From NCBI GenBank assembly GCA_913057945.1, contig CAJXOF010000001.1:1-64000 (forward strand): a stretch of 64,000 bases of DNA. The letters are read 5' to 3'. This document shows positions 1 to 9,579 of this stretch, piece by piece. The position numbers were made by a program, and so were the translations under genes. The stretch's first letter is position 1; every line of letters starts with the position of its first letter. Origin of the DNA: an uncultured Hyphomonadaceae bacterium. Lineage in GTDB: Bacteria; Pseudomonadota; Alphaproteobacteria; Caulobacterales; Hyphomonadaceae. A model generated the notes under the pieces. The model saw only the letters and a list, made by a program, of their open reading frames with translations, was not told where the DNA came from and did no database searches.

Positions 1-54
1 ATCATTACGCGAAAACTCCAGCCTCAAACGAGGGATTTTTCGGGGAGCAGGTCA
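1..54 (-). mobile_element. Terminus of IS3-family element (rest lies left of window)
   Basis: These bases are the exact reverse complement of the left end of the complete IS3-family element at 22103-23372, starting with its TG terminal dinucleotide at 53-54. Identity stops right after position 54, which marks the element edge. The rest of this copy would lie to the left of the window and be transcribed leftwards, so the two copies are inverted and face away from the catabolic genes between them. Confidence 0.85.
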
Positions 55-89
55 CTTCGAAGCTTGGTTCAGCGGCATGAGGGGCTGGT

Positions 90-1064
90 CTACTTATTCT
101 CCCAGAGGTGCAGAATACTCAGGAGTGCGGTCACGAATGCCAATGGCTGATCGAGCATCAAATGGTGGCGCGCCTCAGGTACGGCGATAATTGGGATGTC
201 ACCGCCCCCTAGCTCACGGATGTAGTCAGCCGAATCCTTGGTAAAGAGCTGACTCTTGGCACCATGAACGATGGTCTTGCGACCCGGCGCATTCACGAGT
301 CGCTGGCCGATAGTGAGCCATTCCTCTGACTTATTGCTTCGCCGGAATACCTCGGGTGAGAATTTCCATGTCCAGTTGTCTCCGTCGCGCCGCATAGAAT
401 GATAGGCCATGTAATCTAGGAGGAAAGGCTCGCCAACCGGCTGGGGCGGGGAAAGGACGTATCTTTTGCGCGCCTCTTCATAGCTCGCGTAGGACCGCTT
501 GGGCTTGTCAGGATCACCTGACCCCGGGCTGGAACGGCGTTGGTTCCAGTATTGCTCCAGGAGCTCGGCGCGCATGACCATGAGATCACAAATTACGAGG
601 CCGGAGAAGTGATCGGGCGATTGCGTCACGGCAGTGAGCGCTGCGCCGGAACCGAAACTGTGCGCGACGATGGTGGGTTTGTGGCCATCTGCAAACAGAT
701 TGAGCGCCTCGGCAATCTCAACAAATTCGCGCCCTCTCGCTTCTGGATCGGCCTGCCCACGCATCTCCGAGTCGCCCATGCCGGCGAGATCGAACGCGAC
801 AACGTCATAGTCTTCGGCGAGGAATGGGGCGATGAAGGCAAAGCAGCGCGCGTGGGAGAGAAAGCCATGTGTCATAAGCACTTTCGGCTTGCTGCGGTCG
901 CCCCAGCGAAAGTAATGCACTTTAGCATTGTCGATCTCCACATAACCTTCCTCGCGCGGCACTTTCAGGGCCGACACAAACCATTCCGGCAGATGCGAAC
1001 CATCTCCAGCCCAGACGGGGCTGATATCGTCGGGAAAAACTGTCACTTTGGTTAACATACTCAT
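90..1064 (-). CDS. Alpha/beta hydrolase (probable esterase or lactonase)
   Basis: A 324-residue alpha/beta hydrolase fold protein. The oxyanion HG pair is near residues 66-67 and the nucleophile elbow AHSFGSG places the catalytic serine near 136. A C-terminal ARHHLML supplies the catalytic histidine near 300-301. No signal peptide is evident, so it is probably cytoplasmic. Its ATG overlaps the stop of the upstream Baeyer-Villiger monooxygenase in an ATGA junction, so the two are translationally coupled. That pairing is typical of a hydrolase that opens the ester or lactone made by the monooxygenase. A second ATG two codons in is equally possible as start. The substrate is inferred from context only. 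Confidence 0.85.
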   Translation of the reverse strand: MSMLTKVTVFPDDISPVWAGDGSHLPEWFVSALKVPREEGYVEIDNAKVHYFRWGDRSKPKVLMTHGFLSHARCFAFIAPFLAEDYDVVAFDLAGMGDSEMRGQADPEARGREFVEIAEALNLFADGHKPTIVAHSFGSGAALTAVTQSPDHFSGLVICDLMVMRAELLEQYWNQRRSSPGSGDPDKPKRSYASYEEARKRYVLSPPQPVGEPFLLDYMAYHSMRRDGDNWTWKFSPEVFRRSNKSEEWLTIGQRLVNAPGRKTIVHGAKSQLFTKDSADYIRELGGGDIPIIAVPEARHHLMLDQPLAFVTALLSILHLWENK

Positions 1065-2698
1065 TCCATCATCTGTTCGTTGCTGGTGGGTTTGTCGATC
1101 ATGAAGCCGCGATACCCCTCGTTCGCTACTTCTTCGCAGAGTGCGACGTATCCAGACACGCTTGGAAAGTTGATCAGCTGACGCTTCCTGCCAGGGATAT
1201 TTGCGCCCATGTACCAGGAATTCGCTTCTGGAAACAGTGTCATGGCGCCGGCCTGGGCAACCATTTTGGTCCAGTCAGCTTCTGCGGTCGCACAGGCTTC
1301 GAATTGATTACTGTCATTGTCCCGCATCCAGACGAGAAAGTCACAGATCCAGTCACCCTGTATCTCTGCGCTGGTCGGGCCGTTCGAGAAACCTGACGGG
1401 CTAAGTGGACCGTATGCAAACAGCATGTTTGGAAAGTCTGCTATCGCCATGCCGAGATAGGCGCGTAACCCGTCTTCCCAAGCTTGTGAAACAGACAGGC
1501 CGTTCGTCCCCGTGATGTTCATATCGACCATGCCGCCGCGCCCGGCATCGAAGCCGGTGGCGTAAACGATGAGGTCGCATTCCACCTCGCCGTCAGCGGT
1601 CTCTATCGCGTGCGGTTTGATCTGGGTGATGGGGGTTGCCTTCAGATCGACCAGATCGACATTATCCTGCGCGAAAATCTCGTAATAACACTGCTCGAGC
1701 GAAGGTCTCTTCGTGCCGAATGGATGGGGTGGTTCGGAAGGCGCGAGCTGTTCAACAAGATTGGGATCGGAGATCCTGTCGCAAACCTTGTTTCGCCAGA
1801 AATCATAGGCGTAGCGGTTCGCTTCGCGATTGATCAGCAGGTCGGCGAAATTGTGATACCAGAACCTGAGGCCGCCTTTCTGCCACAGATATTCGAAGTG
1901 TGCGGTGCGCTCTTTCTCGTCAACTTCGAGCGCCGAAACGTCCAGCGATTGAGATTCGAACCCTCCGCTGGTCTGCTTGCGCGTTTCGAAGATAGCAGCA
2001 TAATCCTGCTTGTCGCGTTCTTGATCTTCCTTTGATAGCTTTTGCTGCCGCATGGGCAGCGCCAGGATTGGTGTTCTTTGAAATAGGGTCAGCTTCGATG
2101 CGGACTTCGCGGCTTCCTGCGCGACTTGCACACCGCTTGCCCCGGTGCCGATCAAGGCAATCTTGCGTCCGCTGAGATCGCCCCCCTGTTGTGGCCAGCG
2201 CGCCGTGTGAAACCATTCGCCTTCGAAATCCTCAATGCCGGGAAAATCAGGGATATGCGGCTTTGATGCGAAACCAATAGCGGGCAAGAGGAACCGTGTC
2301 GTAACAGTTTCCTCTCCGTTGAGTTGCAGGCGCCATTGCTGCGCCGCTTGCTCATAGTTCGCGCCTGTGACCCGTGACCCCATGCGCATCATGGGCCACA
2401 GCTTGAGTGTATTACAAACATGATGGAAATACGCTCTTAGCTCTTTCCATCCGGGAAATCGTTCGCTCCAGGTCCATGATTTCCACACTTCAGGTATTGA
2501 GTACTCGTAGATCGGCACCTGCGAATCCACTCGTGCGCCCGGATAGCAATTCCAATACCAGATACCGCCCGGCTCGGCCGCAGCATCCACCAGCAACACG
2601 TTGAACCCGGCGTTACGTAACTTGTGTAACAGGTAGATGCCGCTGAAGCCGGCACCGACGATTAGGGCGTCGTAATCAGGAGAAGCCCGCTTGCTCAT
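1061..2698 (-). CDS. Flavin-dependent Baeyer-Villiger monooxygenase
   Basis: A 545-residue class B flavin monooxygenase, of typical BVMO length. The first Rossmann motif GAGFSG is at residues 15-20 and the second, GTGASG, is near 184-189. Between them lies the family fingerprint FEGEWFHTARWP (about 158-169), which fits FxGxxxHxxxW(P/D). It also has CYPGARVD near 51-58. The family uses FAD, NADPH and O2 to turn a ketone into an ester or lactone. The ATG chosen at 2698 shares its A with the stop of the acyl-CoA ligase gene. The open frame extends 69 codons further upstream, but that part lies inside the ligase gene and resembles no BVMO N-terminus. The ketone substrate is unknown. Confidence 0.92.
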   Translation of the reverse strand: MSKRASPDYDALIVGAGFSGIYLLHKLRNAGFNVLLVDAAAEPGGIWYWNCYPGARVDSQVPIYEYSIPEVWKSWTWSERFPGWKELRAYFHHVCNTLKLWPMMRMGSRVTGANYEQAAQQWRLQLNGEETVTTRFLLPAIGFASKPHIPDFPGIEDFEGEWFHTARWPQQGGDLSGRKIALIGTGASGVQVAQEAAKSASKLTLFQRTPILALPMRQQKLSKEDQERDKQDYAAIFETRKQTSGGFESQSLDVSALEVDEKERTAHFEYLWQKGGLRFWYHNFADLLINREANRYAYDFWRNKVCDRISDPNLVEQLAPSEPPHPFGTKRPSLEQCYYEIFAQDNVDLVDLKATPITQIKPHAIETADGEVECDLIVYATGFDAGRGGMVDMNITGTNGLSVSQAWEDGLRAYLGMAIADFPNMLFAYGPLSPSGFSNGPTSAEIQGDWICDFLVWMRDNDSNQFEACATAEADWTKMVAQAGAMTLFPEANSWYMGANIPGRKRQLINFPSVSGYVALCEEVANEGYRGFMIDKPTSNEQMME

Positions 2699-4308
2699 CA
2701 CGCGACCGTCAAACGCTCGGCGATTGCTTTCGCTGTTGCATAGTCGGCCTTGCCGTTGGATGCGCGCAGGGCTGTTTCCGTTGGATGGATGGCCTTTGGC
2801 GTTTTGTAGCCGGCCAATTGCTGACGAACATGGTCTTTGACGCCTTGCTCGTCGAATGCAGCGTCGCCACTCAGGTGCACGACGGCGATGACGGCCTGGC
2901 CCCATTTTTCACTCGGCACGCCCACGACCAGCGCGTCAGCGATGGCGGGATGGGTCTTGAGGACTTCCTCGACTTCTTCCGGATAGACCTTTTCACCAGC
3001 CGTGTTGATGCACACGCTGCCACGGCCCAGCAGGGTCAGGCTGCCATCGGCTTCGACCGTGCACCAGTCGCCTGGAATCGAATAGCGCACCCCGTCGATA
3101 GTGCGGAAGGTCTTGGCGGACTTTTCGGGATCCTTGTAATAACCCGCCGGGATTGCGCCCTTGCGAGCGATATATCCCGGTACGCCGCTGCCCGGCGTTA
3201 CTTTCTGGTCGTATTCATCGAAGACATCGCAGAATTCACCGATCCCGAATTTCGCGGTGTTCGTACCCCCATCTGCGGTTGTGACGGAGAGGCCGAAGCC
3301 GAGCCCTTCGGAAGCGCCAAAGCTGTCCATCAGCACCGCTTGGGGGATATGCTTGCACAGGCCAGCCTTGACCTCCTTGCTCCACATCACGCCGGATGAA
3401 ACAATGGAGACAAGGCTGTTTGTGTCCCAGCGACCGGGATTATCGTCCAGCGCCTGCAACATCGGTTTGGCAAAAGCGTCGCCCACAATTGAAATGCTTT
3501 CCACCTTGTGCGTATCAACCGTCTCCCACAATTCAAGCGCATCGAAAGATGGGTCCGACAGAGTCACGATGGCACCGCCCGACATGAGCGTGCCGATCGC
3601 AGTGATGAAGCCTGTCCCGTGCATTAACGGGCAGGAGGGAAGTGTACGTCTGCCCGGCCCTTGACTGGTGATTAGGGCGACGTTTTCCTCGACTGTTTGC
3701 GGAACGGGGCCGAGCAGCTTCTGGGCGTCCAGTTGCGCCTTGCGCATATCGTCGTGACGCCACATCACGCCCTTGGGCATCCCTGTCGTGCCGCCGGTAT
3801 AAATGAAGAGCAAATCGTCAGGCGAGCGCGTGATGCCGAGCGCTGATCCATCACCTTCCTGCGCGAGAATTTCATAAGGGATCGCAAAAGGTGCGATTTG
3901 CGAAGCATCGCCAATTTCAACGAAGGTGTGAACCTTTCCGAGCCGGTCCTTGAGTTCGACGATACAGTCACGGAACTCCGAACTATAAATAATCACCTCG
4001 CTGTCAGAATCATCAAAAATGTAAAAAACTTCTTCGGGGCGATAGCGGTAATTGATGTTCACATGAGTCAACCGCCCCTTAAAGCAGGCCGCCATCAGCT
4101 CACCATATTCAGGGCGGTTGCGCATGTAGAAAGCCACCTTGGCGCCGTCGCTAGCTCCGCGTTGTCGCAACGCGCGCGCGACATTGTTCGAGCGCGCGGA
4201 CATTTCGGGCCAAGTGATGATCCGGTCGCCGTGTATCAAGGCCGGAGCGTCTTGAGGCATGGCGGGCTCGATTGCGTCGAGAATGTCGCCGAGATTCCAT
4301 TCGATCAT
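2698..4308 (-). CDS. Acyl-CoA synthetase (AMP-forming, FadD-like)
   Basis: A 536-residue ANL-superfamily ligase that activates a carboxylate to its CoA thioester through an acyl-adenylate. It has the P-loop motif YTGGTTGMPKGV, the hinge region LGRGSVCINTAGEKVYPEEVEEVL-type segment (described, not quoted in full) and a C-terminal catalytic lysine in ASNGKADY near residue 520. The ATG at 4308 is preferred over an upstream in-frame TTG because AAGGA lies about ten bases before the ATG. It sits between an acyl-CoA dehydrogenase 58 bp upstream and the BVMO it overlaps. It probably activates the carboxylated side chain for beta-oxidation. The sequence resembles steroid and branched-acid ligases as much as fatty-acid ones. 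Confidence 0.9.
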   Translation of the reverse strand: MIEWNLGDILDAIEPAMPQDAPALIHGDRIITWPEMSARSNNVARALRQRGASDGAKVAFYMRNRPEYGELMAACFKGRLTHVNINYRYRPEEVFYIFDDSDSEVIIYSSEFRDCIVELKDRLGKVHTFVEIGDASQIAPFAIPYEILAQEGDGSALGITRSPDDLLFIYTGGTTGMPKGVMWRHDDMRKAQLDAQKLLGPVPQTVEENVALITSQGPGRRTLPSCPLMHGTGFITAIGTLMSGGAIVTLSDPSFDALELWETVDTHKVESISIVGDAFAKPMLQALDDNPGRWDTNSLVSIVSSGVMWSKEVKAGLCKHIPQAVLMDSFGASEGLGFGLSVTTADGGTNTAKFGIGEFCDVFDEYDQKVTPGSGVPGYIARKGAIPAGYYKDPEKSAKTFRTIDGVRYSIPGDWCTVEADGSLTLLGRGSVCINTAGEKVYPEEVEEVLKTHPAIADALVVGVPSEKWGQAVIAVVHLSGDAAFDEQGVKDHVRQQLAGYKTPKAIHPTETALRASNGKADYATAKAIAERLTVA

Positions 4309-4366
4309 GTTGCTTGATTCCTTCAAGACTGGGCCGCAAATCTCGCAGCCGTATACAATGAGTGTA

Positions 4367-5458
4367 TTACGGGGCTTTTATCCAACCCTGTAGGGCTGCC
4401 AATTCGGCCCGCACCGTTTCGGGGCCTCCAAGCGCTTGCCGGTCGAAGCCAATACGTTTGAACCAGTAATGAAGACCCATCAGGTCCGTAAATCCCATTC
4501 CGCCATGCACTTCGGTGGAGGTGCGGGCGACAAAGCGATGGACTTCGCCTGTGTGTGATTTGGCATGGCAGGCGAAAATGGATGCATCCTCCGGTATCGA
4601 ATCGAAGGCGTGGGCCGCATACCAGACAAGCGAGCGGCATGGCTCATGACGTGCGGCCATCTCCGCGCACATGTGCTTGACGGCCTGGAAACTGCCGATG
4701 AGCCGGCCAAACTGCTCGCGCTGGCCAGAATAATCGACAGCCTTTTCGATCATGGCCTGGCCTGCGCCAAGGCTGTCAGCAGCTAAGATCACACGGCCCG
4801 CATCGCGCAACCGGGCCGTTGTCGCGCCGTTATCGTCAATAAGCGGTTCTGCCTCTGTCTGTTCGAAACGCAATTCCCCGACACTGCGGGTGCGATCAAT
4901 GGTCGTCAGCCGGATCGTCTCCAGTTTGAGGGCATCGGCTGTAACGAGGTGCAGCCGGCCGCCAGCGTCGGCTACGATGTAAGCGTCAGCTCCCTCGAAA
5001 TCCAGGCAGAACAGGGCGGTTCCGCTGAGCTTCCCATCAGCAGAGGAAACGCCCGCCCCGTCGCGCGCCTCGACCGTCTCGGAAATCGCGACAGCGATAC
5101 GCGCCTCGCCGTTCGCGATCTTCGGTAGCCATTGTGCTTTTTGTTCTTCGCTACCAGCCTCGCTCAGCGCGATAGGCGCAAGTACATGACTGGCGAGAAA
5201 AGGCACTGGCGCGACCATATAGGCGAGCTGTTCGGCAACTATGGCAGCGTCGAGAAGGGTCATACCGAGGCCGCCATGCTCTTCAGGTACCAGCATTCCG
5301 GGAATTCCCAAGTCCTGAACGGCGCCGAGCACTTTGTCGCTGAGTGGATTGTCCAGTTCGGCGCATTCGCGGACATGATCGAGCGGGCAGGTGTCCGCAA
5401 GACAACGGGCAACCGCATCACGTAACATCTGCTGGTCCTGAGATAATCCGAAATCCAT
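4367..5458 (-). CDS. Acyl-CoA dehydrogenase, short (363 aa) subunit
   Basis: A 363-residue acyl-CoA dehydrogenase family protein that starts MDFGLSQDQQML and ends in the family C-terminal helical domain with HGGMGFTDLMGLHYWFKR. The ATG at 5458 overlaps the TAA stop of the next ACAD gene, so the pair is translationally coupled. The 60 extra codons upstream in the same frame lie inside that neighbour and were excluded. In actinobacterial steroid degradation, adjacent short and long ACADs form an obligate alpha2beta2 enzyme (ChsE1-ChsE2 type) for truncated side chains. A similar heteromer is inferred here. FAD reduction would pass electrons to ETF, which is not encoded nearby. Confidence 0.88.
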   Translation of the reverse strand: MDFGLSQDQQMLRDAVARCLADTCPLDHVRECAELDNPLSDKVLGAVQDLGIPGMLVPEEHGGLGMTLLDAAIVAEQLAYMVAPVPFLASHVLAPIALSEAGSEEQKAQWLPKIANGEARIAVAISETVEARDGAGVSSADGKLSGTALFCLDFEGADAYIVADAGGRLHLVTADALKLETIRLTTIDRTRSVGELRFEQTEAEPLIDDNGATTARLRDAGRVILAADSLGAGQAMIEKAVDYSGQREQFGRLIGSFQAVKHMCAEMAARHEPCRSLVWYAAHAFDSIPEDASIFACHAKSHTGEVHRFVARTSTEVHGGMGFTDLMGLHYWFKRIGFDRQALGGPETVRAELAALQGWIKAP

Positions 5459-6708
5459 TAGGCTGATCCCTGTTTGTGACGCTCTATGTCTGCGGTTGCT
5501 TTCGCCGCATCCGAAACCTTTGCGAGCTTCGGTTCGCGCGGCATTTCGAGGCCACGTTCGGCGATGATGTTTTTCTGAATCTGCGCGGTGCCGCCGCCTA
5601 TTATGAGACCGAGCTGGAACATGTAGTTCCATTGCCACGCGCCTCCTTCGCGCTCTCGCGGGCTGCCATGGTAAAGCGTGCCTATCTCACCCATGGCGTC
5701 GATCGCCAGTGCTGAAATCTGGTGGGCAATCTCACAGCTTTGCAGCTTGACGATTAGCTTCGCCATGCCGCCTGACTCACCCTTGAGGCTGTTCGAAAGG
5801 ATACGCATCCCATTGCATTTCATCGCTGACACCTCGGCCTGGAGCGCCAACAGCCGATCTCGCAGAACCGGATTGTCGATTGCGCGGGCCTGTCCGATAC
5901 GCTCTTCCTGCATCAGGGCGATCAGTGCCTGTAGCCGGTTTTCGAGCGCGCCGGGATCACCCAGCATTCCGCGCTCATGGCCGAGGGTTGCATTCGCCAC
6001 GAGCCAGCCCTGGCCCCGCGCCCCTACAATCTGGTCCACCGGAACGCGGACATTGGTGAAGAATGTCTCATTGAATTCGGCGTGGCCTGTCATCGTCTTC
6101 AAAGGACGAACCTCGATACCCGGTGTGTCCATCGAGAAGATCAGGTAGGAAATACCGCGGTGTTTTGGTGCGTCGGGCTCGGTCCTTACGAGGCAGAAGA
6201 TCATGTCGGCCTGCTTCGCCGTGCTGGTCCAGATTTTCTGGCCATTGATGACGAAATTGCCGTCTTCGACTCGCGCCCTGGTCTTGAGGCTGGCCAGGTC
6301 CGATCCGGCACCGGGTTCAGAATAGCCCTGGCACCATACGATCTCGCCTTTCAGCGTGGGTTCGATCCAGCGTTGCTTCTGCTCCTCGGTGCCGAGTTCC
6401 AGCAAAGTCGGGACGAGCATCGAGATGCCCTGGTTCGTGAGCCCGCCCGGCACCCCGGCCCGTGAAAACTCCTCGGAGATGATGCGCGATTTGAGGATGT
6501 CGGGTTCCGCGCCGTAGCCGCCATACTCCGCCGGGATCGTGCGGGCAGTGTACCCGTTTTCGATCAGCAGCTTCTGCCATTTGACGGCTTCGGGTGAAGG
6601 GCGGGCTGCCCGAGTCGCACACGGCGGCGCAAGGTGGCTATGCGCTTCGATGAAATCGCGCACCTGTTGACGGAATGTGTCGTATTCGGGGCCGTAATCG
6701 AGATCCAT
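5458..6708 (-). CDS. Acyl-CoA dehydrogenase, long (416 aa) subunit
   Basis: A 416-residue acyl-CoA dehydrogenase with the substrate/FAD-binding segment GYSEPGAGSDLASL and a C-terminal GGGTAQIQKNIIAERGL. At the position where medium-chain ACADs carry the catalytic Glu (YEGT-type motif) this protein has Gly. A Glu in LGHERGM sits where isovaleryl-CoA dehydrogenase-type enzymes place their base. That fits branched or bulky substrates, although the assignment comes from reading the motif rather than an alignment. It overlaps the short ACAD by one base (TAATG) and starts 7 bp after the DUF35 gene. It probably forms the partner subunit that introduces the alpha-beta double bond. Confidence 0.88.
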   Translation of the reverse strand: MDLDYGPEYDTFRQQVRDFIEAHSHLAPPCATRAARPSPEAVKWQKLLIENGYTARTIPAEYGGYGAEPDILKSRIISEEFSRAGVPGGLTNQGISMLVPTLLELGTEEQKQRWIEPTLKGEIVWCQGYSEPGAGSDLASLKTRARVEDGNFVINGQKIWTSTAKQADMIFCLVRTEPDAPKHRGISYLIFSMDTPGIEVRPLKTMTGHAEFNETFFTNVRVPVDQIVGARGQGWLVANATLGHERGMLGDPGALENRLQALIALMQEERIGQARAIDNPVLRDRLLALQAEVSAMKCNGMRILSNSLKGESGGMAKLIVKLQSCEIAHQISALAIDAMGEIGTLYHGSPREREGGAWQWNYMFQLGLIIGGGTAQIQKNIIAERGLEMPREPKLAKVSDAAKATADIERHKQGSA

Positions 6709-6715
6709 ATCGCTT

Positions 6716-7177
6716 CTATTCCTCGCAGGGACGGAAAACGGGCAGACGGAAGTCGTCCCCGATTGTTTCGAATGTCAATTCTACAGGAAGGTCGAGCCTG
6801 AGGCTATCATGGTCACAATCGATCAGACGAGTGGCCATGCGTACACCCTCTTCGAGTTCAACCACCGCAGCCACGAAGGGAATGTCGGCGGCAAATGCCG
6901 GGTGCAGGGCCTGGTGGGTGATGGTCCAGGAAAAAAGCGTACCCTTGCCAGTGCTGCGCTCCCACGAAAATTCCGGTGAGCCACACTTCGCGCACATATA
7001 ACGAGGCAGGTGGCGGAGGGTGCCGCAATCGCTGCAACGCTGGAAATAGAGATGGCCATCCTGGCACCGATTCCAGAATTCCTGTTCGATAGGATCCTGC
7101 GGGCGCGGTTTCGGCTTGGGCGGAGCCTTCTGCGCCTTGAAGCGCATTTTAGGCGGCAGTTCGTTCTTGTCGCTCAC
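6716..7177 (-). CDS. DUF35 zinc-ribbon/OB-fold protein (ChsH2-like aldolase partner)
   Basis: A 153-residue protein with an N-terminal rubredoxin-like zinc ribbon (CSDC ... CAKC, about residues 37-56) followed by an OB-fold DUF35/ACP-type domain. The start is GTG at 7177, with AGGAGG five bases upstream. GTG overlaps the stop of the thiolase-like gene as GTGA, so the two are coupled. DUF35 proteins partner SCP2-thiolase-like enzymes. In the steroid system Ltp2 with the DUF35 part of ChsH2 forms the retro-aldolase that cuts the last side-chain unit. Unlike ChsH2, no MaoC hydratase domain is attached, so the hydratase must be encoded elsewhere. Confidence 0.88.
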   Translation of the reverse strand: MSDKNELPPKMRFKAQKAPPKPKPRPQDPIEQEFWNRCQDGHLYFQRCSDCGTLRHLPRYMCAKCGSPEFSWERSTGKGTLFSWTITHQALHPAFAADIPFVAAVVELEEGVRMATRLIDCDHDSLRLDLPVELTFETIGDDFRLPVFRPCEE

Positions 7178-8364
7178 GTAAACCTCCTGAGGATTGCGAT
7201 ACTCCCGTCGCCAAGGTCGCCCCAGCCGGTCACGAGGCCGGTCTGGGCATCTGCGACCTGACGCTCGCCGCAATCGTGGCGCAGCTGGCGGACCGCCTCA
7301 ACAACATGGTTGAGGCCCCAGACATGCGCTTCGCTCAGCAAGCCGCCATGGGTGTTGATGGGATAGCGTCCACCCAGCTCGATCTGGCCATCAGCGACGA
7401 ATTCGCTCTGACCGCCGGGTTCGCAGTAACCGAGCGCTTCAAGCTGCAACAGCACGATATAAGAGAAGCAGTCGTAGATTTGCAGAAAATCCATATCCTC
7501 GCGGGTGACGCCTGCCATCTCGAATGCGCGCGGGGCGGCATAGCTGAGGCCGATCTTGAAAGGGTCGGGGCGCGAGGGGATGTCGTCGGCGGGATAGGGG
7601 TGGCCCTCAGCCGCGCCTGCGATGCTTACCGGCACGTGCCGCATGTCCTTGGCCCGTTCCATGCGCGAGACAACGACCGCACAGGCACCATCGGTTTCCA
7701 GGCAGCAATCGTAGAGCCGGAAAGGCTCGGATATCCAGCGCGCCGAGTGATATGCCTCGAGATCGAATGTACGGCCATAATTGAAGGCTCTCGGATTTAG
7801 CTGCGCGTGACGGTTACATGCGAGTGCCACAGCGGCCATCGCGTCCGGCCCGACACTGTGGAGCTTGGAATGTCGCATGGCGAGCCAGGCATACATCTGC
7901 ACCGGCAGGAACACGCCATAAGGAATGTAATAGCCCTGAATGGTGTTGGTCAGAGTGTTCATGTTCATCGGCCGGGTAGGCGGGGCACCGGCCTTGGGCC
8001 TGAGTGCGGAATAGCCATTCCAGCCCAGCGTTACGAGAACGTGGTCACAAAGTCCGCTGGCGATCGCCATCGCCGCGTTCTGGAGCGCTGTCGTCGGGCT
8101 GGCTCCGCCCATGTGAACGGTAGCCGCATAGCGCAATACGTCGATACCCAGATTGGCGGCCATTTCTTCCGATGTCGTGTAGATCGGCGGCGGAACCATG
8201 CCGTCGATGTCGGATGGCTTCAGCCCGGCATCAGCGATCGCCTTGCGGGAAGCTTCGAGCATCATGTCGACCGCGGTATTTTCGGCGCCCTTGATGAATG
8301 CCGTTTCACCGACGCCCGTGATTGCGGACCTGTCACTGAAATTGAAGGTGGATGTGGCGCTCAT
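7174..8364 (-). CDS. SCP2-thiolase-like protein, probable acyl-CoA retro-aldolase (Ltp2-like)
   Basis: A 396-residue lipid-transfer/SCP2-thiolase family protein ([10 protein letters not shown] near the N-terminus, [17 protein letters not shown] near the C-terminus). Where thiolases carry the nucleophilic cysteine it has [11 protein letters not shown], without Cys, as in Ltp2-type side-chain aldolases. This points to C-C cleavage of a beta-hydroxyacyl-CoA, giving a ketone plus acetyl- or propionyl-CoA, rather than thiolysis. The adjacent overlapping DUF35 gene supports that. Its ATG overlaps the end of the nitronate monooxygenase-like gene (ATGA). An ordinary thiolase is the alternative, but the missing cysteine argues against it. 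Confidence 0.87.
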   Translation of the reverse strand: MSATSTFNFSDRSAITGVGETAFIKGAENTAVDMMLEASRKAIADAGLKPSDIDGMVPPPIYTTSEEMAANLGIDVLRYAATVHMGGASPTTALQNAAMAIASGLCDHVLVTLGWNGYSALRPKAGAPPTRPMNMNTLTNTIQGYYIPYGVFLPVQMYAWLAMRHSKLHSVGPDAMAAVALACNRHAQLNPRAFNYGRTFDLEAYHSARWISEPFRLYDCCLETDGACAVVVSRMERAKDMRHVPVSIAGAAEGHPYPADDIPSRPDPFKIGLSYAAPRAFEMAGVTREDMDFLQIYDCFSYIVLLQLEALGYCEPGGQSEFVADGQIELGGRYPINTHGGLLSEAHVWGLNHVVEAVRQLRHDCGERQVADAQTGLVTGWGDLGDGSIAILRRFT

Positions 8365-9536
8365 TTTTGATGCTTGTCCTGTTGGCTGGACTGCATGTCT
8401 CCGACAAACGAGCGGGAGAGTGCGACTTCCGCACCTTCGACAAGTTCACGCATCACCTCGGCTGCGGGCCGGATCGAATGGATGAGGCCAATTCCCTGGC
8501 CAGCAAAGCCAGGCATGATATCCTTGCGCTCAGCCTTGAGGCCTGAAGCCATAACCGGACCTGAAATTATCGACTGGAAAGGCATGGGCAGTGGTTCCTT
8601 GCCCGCAGCAACCCACGCATCGGCCCATTTGTTACGGATCATGCGGGCAGGCTTGCCGGTTAACGAGCGGCTTACGACGGTATCCGCGTCACCGCTTTCG
8701 GTGATTGCTTCCTTCTGAAAATGCTCGATGCCTGCTTCGTCCGTTGCGAGGAATGCGGTGCCGATCCACGCGCCTTCTGCCCCCAACATCAGCGACGCCG
8801 CGACACCGCGCCCATCTGAAATACCACCTGCACCGATCACGGGCACCCGATCACCGACCGCATCCACGACTTGCGGGATAAGCGACATGGTTCCGATAGG
8901 TGAATTGTGGCCGCCGCCGTCGTGACCTTGGGCGACGATCATGTCGATACCGGAATCGACCACCTGCTCGGCATGCTTGACCTTGCCGATCACCGCCATG
9001 ACCTTGGTGCCGTTGGCGTGAAGACGGTCGATCCAGGGCGCGGGATTGCCGAGGCCCGCGGCATAGACCGGCACCTTTTCCTCAATCACCACCTCCATCT
9101 GCGCCTCGAAGAATTCTCTCGAGAATAGCTGGAGCTGGCTCTTGCCCATATCCGGCGAACCTGCGGCGCGCATCGCTGCTGCAGCATCGACTTCGGGAAG
9201 GTTCTCCCGCGCCATGAAATCGCGGGTAAACTCCTTGTATTCGTCGATTTTTGCCATCGGGTTGGCGGGCGCGTTACCGGATTGCGGCGCCGACCCCCGC
9301 CGGACCGAGGCCGGCAGAAGCGTATCCACCCCGAACGGCTTGTCGGTCATCTCGCGGGTCTGACGGATCCAGCTACGTAACTGGTCCGGCGAGCACGCCG
9401 CGGCGCCGAGGACGCCTAGCCCCCCTGCATTCGATACCGCGGCCGCGAGCGCGGGGACACTTGCCCCGCCCATTCCGGCCAGAAAGATCGGATATTCGAT
9501 CTCGAGAATTTCGCATATGCGCGTTTGTAGCGGCAT
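8361..9536 (-). CDS. Nitronate monooxygenase / 2-nitropropane dioxygenase family flavoprotein
   Basis: A 391-residue TIM-barrel FMN protein of the 2-NPD family. Seen are the N-terminal [20 protein letters not shown], the FMN-binding [14 protein letters not shown], and [21 protein letters not shown] (part) with its phosphate-binding glycines. Family members include true nitronate monooxygenases, FabK-type enoyl reductases and the steroid-ring enzyme IpdC. Inside a CoA-thioester operon an enoyl-CoA reductase or oxidase role is as likely as nitronate oxidation. It is the first structural gene after the GntR regulator, 43 bp downstream, and overlaps the aldolase gene by four bases. Confidence 0.85.
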   Translation of the reverse strand: MPLQTRICEILEIEYPIFLAGMGGASVPALAAAVSNAGGLGVLGAAACSPDQLRSWIRQTREMTDKPFGVDTLLPASVRRGSAPQSGNAPANPMAKIDEYKEFTRDFMARENLPEVDAAAAMRAAGSPDMGKSQLQLFSREFFEAQMEVVIEEKVPVYAAGLGNPAPWIDRLHANGTKVMAVIGKVKHAEQVVDSGIDMIVAQGHDGGGHNSPIGTMSLIPQVVDAVGDRVPVIGAGGISDGRGVAASLMLGAEGAWIGTAFLATDEAGIEHFQKEAITESGDADTVVSRSLTGKPARMIRNKWADAWVAAGKEPLPMPFQSIISGPVMASGLKAERKDIMPGFAGQGIGLIHSIRPAAEVMRELVEGAEVALSRSFVGDMQSSQQDKHQK

Positions 9537-9579
9537 GTTATTTATTCTCCCGTCTTAGACATTGCGGTTCGCAAGTCTT

